A stretch of DNA of 32,976 nt from Flavobacteriales bacterium (GTDB lineage: Bacteria > Bacteroidota > Bacteroidia > Flavobacteriales > Flavobacteriaceae). Both the position numbers and the translations under genes were made by a program. Position 1 is the first letter of the stretch; every line of letters starts with the position of its first letter. Of this stretch, positions 1 to 7,317 are shown in pieces. The stretch covers positions 1 through 32,976 of the forward strand of contig JAFLBT010000016.1 in the NCBI GenBank assembly GCA_017302935.1, written 5' to 3'. The notes beneath the pieces were generated by a model. It was given only the letters and a program-made list of their open reading frames with translations. It made no database searches and was not told the origin of the DNA.

Positions 1-1886
1 TCAGCAATTAATTTATTGTCATATCCTAACAACATTGGTAAAACCGCGATTAAAATTGGGAAACCAATCGTTAAAATTCCCGGCAACATCATTTCACGTA
101 AAGCCGCTTTAGTAGAAATTTCGACACATTTACCATATTCAGGTTTGTTTTTACCTTCCATGATACCCGGAATTTCTTTGAACTGACGACGTACTTCATA
201 CACCATATCCATCGCCGCTTTTCCAACTGAATTCATTGCCAAAGCAGAGAAAACCACCGGAATCATTCCACCCACAAACAACATCGCTAAAACCGGAGCT
301 TTAAAAATGTTAATACCGTCAATTCCAGTAAACGTTACATACGCAGCAAATAAAGCTAACGAAGTTAACGCCGCAGAAGCAATAGCAAAACCTTTTCCGG
401 TTGCAGCCGTAGTGTTTCCTACTGAATCCAAAATATCGGTACGAGTACGTACTTCTTTAGGCAATTCACTCATTTCGGCAATACCACCTGCATTGTCAGA
501 AATAGGTCCGAAAGCATCAATCGCTAATTGCATAGCTGTTGTAGCCATCATCGCAGAAGCTGCTAAAGCCACACCGTAGAAACCAGCAAATGCATAAGAA
601 GCCCAAATAGCACCAGCAAATAACAATACAGTTGGGAAAGTAGAAATCATACCTGTAGCTAAACCAGCGATTACGTTAGTCCCCGCACCAGTAGATGATT
701 TTTGTACAATTGCTAAAACCGGTTTTGTACCTAATCCTGTGTAGTATTCTGTTACAGATGAAATAATTCCACCCACAGCTAAACCAACAATGGTAGCATA
801 GAAAACACGCATAGAAGAAATTTCTTTTAACCCTTCACCAAAGAACTCCATGTTCATCATTTCAGGCAACATATATTGTACTAAGAAATAACAAGAAATC
901 AATGTTAGAACGATAGAAACCCAGTTTCCAATATTCAAAGCACCTTGTACTTGTTTTTCTTTTGCATTATTATCTTTAATTTTTACCAACATGGTTCCGA
1001 TGATTGAAAATAAAATTCCGAAACCGGCAATTGCCATTGGTAATAAGATTGGACCGATTCCACCAAAAGCATCGTCAATTGCACCACCCATATCTTTGAT
1101 AACATAGTTACCTAAAACCATCGCAGCTAAAACCGTAGCTACATACGAACCGAATAAATCGGCACCCATTCCGGCAACGTCACCAACGTTATCACCAACG
1201 TTATCAGCAATAGTAGCAGGATTACGTGGGTCATCTTCCGGAATTCCGGCTTCTACTTTACCCACTAAATCGGCACCAACGTCGGCAGCTTTAGTATAAA
1301 TTCCTCCGCCCACACGAGCAAATAATGCAATAGATTCAGCACCTAATGAAAATCCGGCAAGTGTTTCCAAAACGATGGTCATATCCTCAGTAGAAGTCCA
1401 AGTCCCTTTCATAAAGAAATGGAATAATATGATAAAGAAACCTGTTAAACCTAATACAGCTAAACCTGCAACACCTAATCCCATTACGGTTCCACCACCA
1501 AAAGATACTTTTAACGCTTGAGGCAAACTGGTTCTGGCCGCTTGTGTTGTTCTCACATTGGTTTTGGTAGCAATTTTCATTCCCATATTTCCTGCTAAAG
1601 CCGAAAAAACAGCACCAAAAACAAAAGCTACTACTATTAATATATGTGTTGTTGGAACGATAAATGAAATTCCTGCTAAAGCAATACTTGCTCCAATAAC
1701 AAAGAATGTCAGCAATCGATATTCAGCTTTAAGGAAAGCCAAAGCACCTTCGTAGATATAATCTGAAATCTCTTTCATTTTACCATCACCGGCATCTTGC
1801 TTTAACACCCAAGCTCTTTTGGCCCACATAAAAGCTAAGCCTAAAAATGCCATTATTAATGGCACATAAATCATAATTGAATCCAT
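1..1886 (-). CDS. hppA: Membrane-bound ion-pumping pyrophosphatase, K+-dependent type (partial, C-terminus beyond window)
   Basis: Hydrolyses pyrophosphate in the cytoplasm and uses the energy to pump H+ or Na+ across the inner membrane. Translation from the ATG at 1884-1886 stays open to the window edge for 628 codons, and the C-terminus is missing. It begins MDSIMIYVPLIMAFLG, a first membrane helix. The active-site region reads GGGIYTKAADVGADLVGKVE and then DDPRNPATIADNVGDNVGD, the family's acidic PPi/Mg2+ motifs. Near residue 490 it reads GNTTAATGKG; Ala and Gly at the diagnostic places, rather than the Lys and Thr of the K+-independent class, indicate K+ dependence. The pumped ion cannot be decided from this. 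It has its own promoter and lies downstream of the soluble pyrophosphatase gene, past a terminator. Confidence 0.95.
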   Translation of the reverse strand, partial: MDSIMIYVPLIMAFLGLAFMWAKRAWVLKQDAGDGKMKEISDYIYEGALAFLKAEYRLLTFFVIGASIALAGISFIVPTTHILIVVAFVFGAVFSALAGNMGMKIATKTNVRTTQAARTSLPQALKVSFGGGTVMGLGVAGLAVLGLTGFFIILFHFFMKGTWTSTEDMTIVLETLAGFSLGAESIALFARVGGGIYTKAADVGADLVGKVEAGIPEDDPRNPATIADNVGDNVGDVAGMGADLFGSYVATVLAAMVLGNYVIKDMGGAIDDAFGGIGPILLPMAIAGFGILFSIIGTMLVKIKDNNAKEKQVQGALNIGNWVSIVLTLISCYFLVQYMLPEMMNMEFFGEGLKEISSMRVFYATIVGLAVGGIISSVTEYYTGLGTKPVLAIVQKSSTGAGTNVIAGLATGMISTFPTVLLFAGAIWASYAFAGFYGVALAASAMMATTAMQLAIDAFGPISDNAGGIAEMSELPKEVRTRTDILDSVGNTTAATGKGFAIASAALTSLALFAAYVTFTGIDGINIFKAPVLAMLFVGGMIPVVFSALAMNSVGKAAMDMVYEVRRQFKEIPGIMEGKNKPEYGKCVEISTKAALREMMLPGILTIGFPILIAVLPMLLGYDNKLIA

Positions 1887-1917
1887 AAAAATGTATTTTA
1901 TAATTTTTTTAACGATT

Positions 1918-1951
1918 GCAAAAGTAACAAAATAGGAATAAAAAAAAGCAA
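1918..1951 (-). promoter_or_regulatory. Promoter of hppA
   Basis: On the minus strand TACTTTTGC (1926-1918) matches the Bacteroidetes -7 consensus TAnnTTTGY exactly. A TTG (1951-1949) lies 22 bases upstream as a -33 element. That -33 triplet falls inside the upstream arm of the hairpin that ends ppa. Seen in sequence; function inferred. Confidence 0.65.
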
Positions 1952-1979
1952 CAAATCAAAATTGAATGTTGCTTTTTTT
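1941..1979 (-). terminator. Terminator downstream of ppa
   Basis: A 13-bp perfect stem (1941-1953 with 1967-1979) with a 13-base loop. The stem has an A-run on one side and a T-run on the other, so it can work in either direction. It lies between the ppa stop and the hppA start and should end ppa transcripts. Confidence 0.7.
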
Positions 1980-1997
1980 ATTAAAATAGTAAAATCT

Positions 1998-2528
1998 TTA
2001 GGAAATACTAAATAATCCTTCCGGCTTATTTGCCAAATTCGCAAAACGATCAACGCATTTTTCGATGATTTCTTTGGCTACAGTTACATCACCCCAACCT
2101 TCTACATCTACTTTCTTTTGCTCTAAATCTTTATATACTTGAAAAAAATGTTCGATTTCTTTAAGTAAGTGTGGATTTACATCCGACAAATCGTTTAATT
2201 TATTCCAAACAGGATCAGAAACAGGCACACAAATTACTTTTTCATCCGGTCCTTTTTCGTCTGCCATGTGGAAAACACCGATTGGTTTTACTTCCATAAC
2301 ACAACCCGGGAATGTGGGTTCGGTTACCAAAACCAATACATCAAGCGGGTCTCCATCTAAAGCTAATGTTTCCGGAATAAAACCATAATCGGCCGGATAC
2401 ATCATCGACGAGAAAATCATTCTATCATAACGGATTTTTTTGAGTTTAAAATCGTATTCGTATTTATTTCTACTTCCTTTTGGTATTTCAATTAATACAT
2501 CAAAAGATTTTTGTTTTGCTGCACTCAT
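1998..2528 (-). CDS. ppa: Inorganic pyrophosphatase, family I
   Basis: Soluble cytoplasmic Mg2+-dependent enzyme that splits pyrophosphate to two phosphates and so drives biosynthetic reactions forward. The 176 residues match the usual bacterial length of about 175. The family signature DGDPLDVLVLV begins at residue 58 with its three metal-binding aspartates, preceded by YPADYGFIPETLAL. Start is the ATG at 2526-2528, with a good -7 element 22 bases upstream. The neighbour downstream is the membrane pyrophosphatase, so both PPi-removing enzymes lie side by side on one strand, separated by a terminator and a new promoter. Confidence 0.96.
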   Translation of the reverse strand: MSAAKQKSFDVLIEIPKGSRNKYEYDFKLKKIRYDRMIFSSMMYPADYGFIPETLALDGDPLDVLVLVTEPTFPGCVMEVKPIGVFHMADEKGPDEKVICVPVSDPVWNKLNDLSDVNPHLLKEIEHFFQVYKDLEQKKVDVEGWGDVTVAKEIIEKCVDRFANLANKPEGLFSIS

Positions 2529-2549
2529 AATTCATTTAATTTAAGGACT

Positions 2550-2558
2550 GCAAATTTA
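2550..2558 (-). promoter_or_regulatory. -7 element of the ppa promoter
   Basis: Minus strand TAAATTTGC matches TAnnTTTGY exactly and lies 22 bases before the ppa ATG. I see no good TTG -33 element at the usual distance. Confidence 0.55.
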
Positions 2559-2665
2559 CGAGCTATAGTAGAGAAGAAAGTATTAAAATTCATTTTTATC
2601 AAATTTCGATTTTACCTTATCTAAATTTACATAAAGCAAAAAAAATGCGATGAAAATATACCAAA

Positions 2666-5146
2666 TTAGAAATAAAACCCAAAAGAACCTTTGATTGCAA
2701 ATTTATTAGCATCCGGTAAATTGCGATAATTTCCTCTCCAAGAACAATCAATTCGGAAAACTTTGAAGATATTACCCACACCAACACTGTATTCCCAATA
2801 CGGTTTTTCTGGAGCTAAGTATGTTAATCCCGAAGCATTTAAAGCTCTGTTTGCATCTGATACGGTTCCTATTACACCTTTAATCCCAACGATTTCTCTC
2901 AAATTCATTTTACGCAATCCCGGAACTCTCGATAAAATTCTTCCTAAAAAATGATGCTCTAATTGAAGTGTTGCATATTCGTCGGTTACAAATTCGTAGA
3001 AATTCAAATTATTAAACGTGTTTTCGATTAAAAAATACGATTGATTTCCCGGAACAACACTCATTAAACCTAAAGGTACTTCTCCAAACGTTTTACCGGC
3101 TTCTGTAATGACATTCAATCGACCAAAACCACCCACTAAAATTGGTTGTTTAAAGTAAAACTGAATTTTTTGATAATCAAAATCACTGTCCATAACACCT
3201 TTCATTCCCTGACTATAATTCACAAAAACTCTAGTAAATGGACTATCAACCGTACTTCTTTCAACACCATACCCTATGGTTTTACGTTTTGGAGTATAAT
3301 CAACAGACAGCGTTATTTCAGATTGTTTCACTTCACTTTCAATTCCGTTTGGAGAATCGGGAGAAAAATAATCCAAACTAAATCTATCCCAAGCCGGCTT
3401 TAATGTTCGGTAGGAAAAACCGGTTTCTAAAGTTAAATTTTTTACCGGCTCAATATTTAAGGAAACTGTACTTAAATTGATACTGGTTAAGTTATTATTG
3501 GCTCCCGCCATAAAAAGTCCAGAAGACGCAAAACTTCTTCCTAAAACATTATTGGTAGTAGTTAAACTAGCTCCTAACTGCTCAATATCTCTGCGGTTTC
3601 CTCCTTCTAAAATCAATCTGTTTTTTTTGTTAAGTAAAATTTTTCCGGAGACTCCATATTTTACTTGGTCATCTTTAAAACCATAAGCGGTATAAAATTG
3701 TAAACGCCACGGATCATTTTGACCAAAATACGTTCTACCGCCGGCTCGAAGTCTAATTCCTTCCACATCATTATATCCCACTGTTGAAAAAATAGGACCA
3801 AAATCAAAGTTGCCTTTTTGTATATATCCACTTCCTAAAATAGCAACAAGATTATACATTTGCTTGAATTTTTTTACGGTTTTAAGCGTATCAAGCATTT
3901 TATACACTCCCAATTCATCTTTACTTAATTCTTCAAAACGATTTTCCGACCAATATTCATCATTTTTACTGTAAACGGAATTATCAATAAAATTTACTTC
4001 CTCTTTATAAAACTCTTTTGGCTTTGGTTCATTGAACTTATAATTTTTATATAAGGTTGTCCTTTTTCCATACACTCCTTTTGATTCTTCCTTTTTATTA
4101 AAGGCAAAATCAGACATCATGTGATCTCGTTTGAGTAAGAAAACAGAATCGTTGACAACTTCAAATTCTTGCTCAATGTAAATTTCTTTAACCCAGTTGA
4201 TGTTGGCACTTTTTGTAACTGCCAGATTTATATTTTTAACTGCGAAAGTGGTATCGTTCACCCAAAAATCACCTTTAAAAGTTAATTCACCTTTTCTTCT
4301 AGGATAATATACTATATTGTAACACCATTTATTATCAATAAACATACTGTCGGTCAAAGCATAATTGTAAACATCAATTCCGGTTCGAGAGAGTGGACTC
4401 ACAAAATCTTTATCAAAAAATTTCAAATAATTATTGTAAATATCATAGTCGGCATATAAATCTTTGATAAATGCAATTATTTGCTGATTGGAACTAAAAC
4501 CTGAATTTTTATTGGCTTTTAGAATTTCCTTTTCACGTTTAGAAGTATTATCGCCATACACTTCAGAAAGTGATTCATTGATGAAAATTGGTAAATATGT
4601 TTTTCCGGTAATTTTAGAAGTATCCATTTGCTCAAATACAAATTCCATTCCTTTGAAAAGTTTGCTCTTCATGGTGGCACTGTCAATTGTATTCAAATCA
4701 AATTCAACTTTTTCATACTTATTATACTGATAATGTTGAAATTGTCTTAATCCATTTTGCTTTTTTCTCGCCCAAATTTTACGTAAAATATCGATAGCCG
4801 GATTATTTTTTTTAGGCATTTTTCCTGAAATCAAAACTACTTCGCGTAGTGTTTCTCCTTCTGAAAGGCTTATTTTTAAATTATAAGTAACCGCTTTTTC
4901 AAGTTTAATTTCTTGTGAAGTGTATCCAATAAAAGAAGCTATCAAAAACGCATGTGCTTTAGTAGATTCCAAATAAAAACGTCCATTTTCATTTGTAATT
5001 ACTCCTTCAGTTGAGTTTTTAAAATATACATTTGCAAATGGAATGGGTTCATTTTTCTCATCTACAACAACTCCACTTACTTTGGTTTGAGCAATAACAG
5101 TAAGCGAAAACAATAAAAATAAAATGTAAAGGCTTTTAATTTTCAT
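2666..5146 (-). CDS. DUF5686 / carboxypeptidase-regulatory-like domain outer-membrane protein
   Basis: 826 residues from the ATG at 5144-5146. An upstream in-frame TTG at 5174-5176 is rejected because it lies inside the terminator hairpin of pdhB, while the chosen start gives a clean signal peptide (MKIKSLYILFLLFSLTVIAQ). Residues about 22-105 form a carboxypeptidase-regulatory-like beta domain (VSGVVVDEKNEPIPFANVYF, then NENGRFYLES). The remainder matches the Bacteroidetes DUF5686 family as I know it. It ends GSFGFYF, with a terminal aromatic residue as in outer-membrane beta barrels. I infer an outer-membrane barrel with a periplasmic beta domain; its substrate is unknown. It has its own promoter just after pdhB. 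Confidence 0.88.
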   Translation of the reverse strand: MKIKSLYILFLLFSLTVIAQTKVSGVVVDEKNEPIPFANVYFKNSTEGVITNENGRFYLESTKAHAFLIASFIGYTSQEIKLEKAVTYNLKISLSEGETLREVVLISGKMPKKNNPAIDILRKIWARKKQNGLRQFQHYQYNKYEKVEFDLNTIDSATMKSKLFKGMEFVFEQMDTSKITGKTYLPIFINESLSEVYGDNTSKREKEILKANKNSGFSSNQQIIAFIKDLYADYDIYNNYLKFFDKDFVSPLSRTGIDVYNYALTDSMFIDNKWCYNIVYYPRRKGELTFKGDFWVNDTTFAVKNINLAVTKSANINWVKEIYIEQEFEVVNDSVFLLKRDHMMSDFAFNKKEESKGVYGKRTTLYKNYKFNEPKPKEFYKEEVNFIDNSVYSKNDEYWSENRFEELSKDELGVYKMLDTLKTVKKFKQMYNLVAILGSGYIQKGNFDFGPIFSTVGYNDVEGIRLRAGGRTYFGQNDPWRLQFYTAYGFKDDQVKYGVSGKILLNKKNRLILEGGNRRDIEQLGASLTTTNNVLGRSFASSGLFMAGANNNLTSINLSTVSLNIEPVKNLTLETGFSYRTLKPAWDRFSLDYFSPDSPNGIESEVKQSEITLSVDYTPKRKTIGYGVERSTVDSPFTRVFVNYSQGMKGVMDSDFDYQKIQFYFKQPILVGGFGRLNVITEAGKTFGEVPLGLMSVVPGNQSYFLIENTFNNLNFYEFVTDEYATLQLEHHFLGRILSRVPGLRKMNLREIVGIKGVIGTVSDANRALNASGLTYLAPEKPYWEYSVGVGNIFKVFRIDCSWRGNYRNLPDANKFAIKGSFGFYF

Positions 5147-5160
5147 AGCATTAAGTGTAA

Positions 5161-5195
5161 AAAAAAACTTCATCAAAATTTAGGTTGATGAAGTT
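5161..5195 (-). terminator. Terminator of pdhB
   Basis: Perfect 11-bp stem (5166-5176 with 5185-5195) with an 8-base loop. On the minus strand it is followed by a run of T. It lies 22 bases after the pdhB stop. It also falls between the next gene's promoter and its start codon. Confidence 0.8.
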
Positions 5196-5196
5196 C

Positions 5197-5204
5197 CAAA
5201 TATA
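5197..5204 (-). promoter_or_regulatory. -7 element for the DUF5686 gene
   Basis: Minus strand TATATTTG is an exact TAnnTTTG. Transcription would begin near 5192, inside the upstream arm of the pdhB terminator hairpin. I find no clear -33 TTG. Confidence 0.45.
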
Positions 5205-5217
5205 GTTTTTATTTTGA

Positions 5218-6195
5218 TTATTTATACATAACCTTTTTTACCGCTTTAACAACATCTCCAGCATTTGGCAACCATTCTTTTAAAAGTGTTGGCGAATAAG
5301 GAGCCGGTGTATCGGCGGTTGTAATTCTTTGTACCGGAGCATCTAAATAATCAAAAGCTTTTTCTTGCACCATATATGTGATTTCAGAAGCCACACTAGC
5401 AAATGGCCAAGCTTCTTCTAAAACTACCAAACGATTTGTTTTTTTCACAGAATCAATGATAGCATCATAATCCATCGGACGAACGGTTCTTAAATCGATG
5501 ATTTCACACGAAATTCCTTCTTTAGCCAATTCATCGGCAGCTATAAAAGCTTCTTTGATGATTTTCCCAAAAGAAATAATCGTCACATCTGAACCAGCTC
5601 TTTTGATGTCTGCCACTCCAAGTGGAATGGTATATTCGCCTTCCGGAACTTCCATTTTATCACCATACATTTGTTCAGATTCCATAAAAATAACCGGATC
5701 ATTATCGCGAATTGCCGATTTCAACAATCCTTTTGCATCATACGGATTCGATGGAACCACCACTTTTAATCCAGGAGTATTGGCAAACCAATTTTCAAAT
5801 GCTTGTGAATGTGTAGCAGCTAACTGACCGGCAGATGCAGTTGGTCCTCTAAAAACCATTGGCATAGGAAACTGTCCGGCTGACATTTGACGCATTTTTG
5901 CCGCATTATTAATAATTTGATCAATTCCAACCAAAGAGAAGTTAAACGTCATGAATTCTACAATCGGACGACAACCATTCATGGCAGAACCCACCGCAAT
6001 TCCTGCAAAACCAAGCTCTGCAATTGGCGTATCGATTACTCTTTTAGGACCAAATTCATCTAACATTCCTTTAGATGCTTTGTAAGCACCGTTATATTCA
6101 GCTACTTCCTCACCCATTAAATAAACGCTTTCGTCACGACGCATTTCTTCACTCATCGCCTCTGCAATAGCTTCTCTAAATTGAATTGTTCTCAT
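5218..6195 (-). CDS. pdhB: Pyruvate dehydrogenase E1 component, beta subunit
   Basis: Beta half of the thiamine-diphosphate-dependent E1 that decarboxylates pyruvate and passes the acetyl group to lipoyl-E2, feeding acetyl-CoA to the TCA cycle and lipid synthesis. The 325 residues match the usual length of about 325. It starts MRTIQFREAIAEAMSEEM, carries the family acidic pair in MGEEVAEYNGAYKASKGM (residues 27-44), and then FGPKRVIDTPIAELGFAGIA. The C-terminal transketolase domain includes GISCEIIDLRTVRPMDYDAI. The alpha subunit and E2 genes are not in the window, and pdhB is flanked by its own promoter and terminator, so it appears monocistronic here. A branched-chain 2-oxoacid E1 beta is the main alternative; overall sequence favours pyruvate. 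Confidence 0.9.
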   Translation of the reverse strand: MRTIQFREAIAEAMSEEMRRDESVYLMGEEVAEYNGAYKASKGMLDEFGPKRVIDTPIAELGFAGIAVGSAMNGCRPIVEFMTFNFSLVGIDQIINNAAKMRQMSAGQFPMPMVFRGPTASAGQLAATHSQAFENWFANTPGLKVVVPSNPYDAKGLLKSAIRDNDPVIFMESEQMYGDKMEVPEGEYTIPLGVADIKRAGSDVTIISFGKIIKEAFIAADELAKEGISCEIIDLRTVRPMDYDAIIDSVKKTNRLVVLEEAWPFASVASEITYMVQEKAFDYLDAPVQRITTADTPAPYSPTLLKEWLPNAGDVVKAVKKVMYK

Positions 6196-6228
6196 ATGGA
6201 TATTATCTTAAATTCATTTTTACGAAAG

Positions 6229-6263
6229 GCAAAAATAAAAATTAAAAATCACTTTACTGCAAA
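6229..6263 (-). promoter_or_regulatory. Promoter of pdhB
   Basis: Minus strand TTTG (6263-6260), a 22-base spacer, then TATTTTTGC (6237-6229). This fits the Bacteroidetes -33/-7 pattern closely and is one of the best promoters in the window. It lies about 35 bases before the start codon. Confidence 0.72.
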
Positions 6264-6422
6264 ATTTTACTTTAAAATAGTTGTCAATTTATTCCACTGA
6301 AATTTTACATTCTTTTCATTTTTTCTACTTGATTTTTTAAAAACATTAGTTAAAATTTTACGAAAACGATTTAGTTTTAAAAAAATATTATGCACGCATA
6401 GTAAAATTAGAAAAAATATTCG

Positions 6423-6430
6423 TAATTTCG
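6423..6430 (+). promoter_or_regulatory. Possible -7 element of etfBA
   Basis: TAATTTCG differs from TAnnTTTG at one base and lies 28 bases before the etfB start. An imperfect match with no clear -33 element. A small inverted repeat, TATGC-AC-GCATA (6389-6400), sits just upstream where a regulator could bind. Confidence 0.35.
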
Positions 6431-6458
6431 TAACCGAAAAATAATTTAATTCTATTAT

Positions 6459-7205
6459 ATGAAAATATTAGTTTGCATCAGTCACGTGCCTGATACTACT
6501 TCAAAAATTAACTTTATTAATGGTGATTCAGAATTTGATACCAATGGTGTTCAGTTTGTAATCAATCCGAATGATGAATTTGGTTTAACGCGTGCGGTTT
6601 GGTTTCAAGAACAACAAGGAGCAAATGTAACTGTTGTAAATGTGGGCGGACCTGATACAGAGCCAACTTTAAGAAAAGCATTAGCGATTGGAGCCAATGA
6701 AGCTATTCGTGTAAATGCTAATCCTACGGATGGTTTTTTTGTAGCCAAACAATTAGCAGAAGTAATCAAACAAGGTCAATATGATTTAGTTATTTGCGGA
6801 AAAGAATCATTAGATTACAATGGTGGAATGGTTCCCGGAATGATTGCAGGATTGTTAGGTTATAATTTCGTAAACTCTTGTATTGATGTAAAAGTTGATG
6901 GTAACTCTGCAACAGCAGTTAGAGAAATTGACGGTGGAAAAGAAACTATTTCTACTTCATTACCATTAGTAATTGGCGGACAAAAAGGGTTAGTAGAAGA
7001 AAAAGACTTACGTATTCCGAACATGAGAGGAATTATGACTGCCAGAACCAAAGCCTTAACTGTTTTGGAACCGGTTGGAGCAAACAACAATACTAAAGCG
7101 GTGAAATTTGAAAAACCGGCACCTAAATCTGCCGTAAAATTAGTTAGTGCCGATAATTTAGATGAATTAGTAAATTTATTACACAACGAAGCGAAGGTTA
7201 TTTAG
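6459..7205 (+). CDS. etfB: Electron transfer flavoprotein, beta subunit
   Basis: Small subunit of the ETF heterodimer, which takes electrons from acyl-CoA and other dehydrogenases and passes them toward the quinone pool. The 248 residues match the family. It starts MKILVCISHVPDTTSKINF. The nucleotide-binding region includes YDLVICGKESLDYNGGMVPG, and the C-terminal part KGLVEEKDLRIPNMRGIMTA is the conserved beta-subunit segment. It is followed by etfA after a 112-base spacer that is unusually long and repeat-rich for a gene pair whose products are needed in equal amounts. The stop is TAG. Confidence 0.95.
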   Translation: MKILVCISHVPDTTSKINFINGDSEFDTNGVQFVINPNDEFGLTRAVWFQEQQGANVTVVNVGGPDTEPTLRKALAIGANEAIRVNANPTDGFFVAKQLAEVIKQGQYDLVICGKESLDYNGGMVPGMIAGLLGYNFVNSCIDVKVDGNSATAVREIDGGKETISTSLPLVIGGQKGLVEEKDLRIPNMRGIMTARTKALTVLEPVGANNNTKAVKFEKPAPKSAVKLVSADNLDELVNLLHNEAKVI

Positions 7206-7208
7206 TAA

Positions 7209-7236
7209 GGAGTTGGGAGTTTTTAGTTGGGAGTTA
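7209..7236 (+). repeat. Heptanucleotide tandem repeat in the etfB-etfA spacer
   Basis: Four 7-base units in a row: GGAGTTG, GGAGTTT, TTAGTTG, GGAGTTA. Read on the other strand the units are CAACTCC, AAACTCC, CAACTAA and TAACTCC, which resemble the units of the array between fbaA and accD. The array begins four bases after the etfB stop. Confidence 0.7.
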
Positions 7237-7252
7237 ATAGATAGCAATTTAC

Positions 7253-7308
7253 CCTCTTTTAAACTTTTTAAACCTTTAAACTTTTAAACCTCTTTTAAAC
7301 ATTTAAAC
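7253..7308 (+). repeat. AAAC/TTTT low-complexity repeat upstream of etfA
   Basis: A T- and A-rich stretch with six AAAC tetramers spaced mostly 8-9 bases apart. The 12-mer CCTCTTTTAAAC occurs twice (7253-7264 and 7289-7300). It ends 9 bases before the etfA ATG, so it would form an unstructured leader directly upstream of etfA translation. Confidence 0.6.
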
Positions 7309-7317
7309 AAAAAAATT

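Noticed and set aside
307-1755. Plus-strand open frames at 307-579 and 1558-1755
   Set aside because: They are antisense to the conserved hppA frame and resemble no protein.
5147-5176. Longer start of the DUF5686 protein at TTG 5176
   Set aside because: It would begin inside the pdhB terminator hairpin and spoil the signal peptide; ATG at 5146 fits better.
6196-6458. Small RNA in the 263-base pdhB-etfB gap
   Set aside because: No terminator-like hairpin is present; the sequence is explained by divergent promoters.
7209-7308. CRISPR array
   Set aside because: Units are only 7-12 bases, degenerate, and without unique spacers or cas genes.
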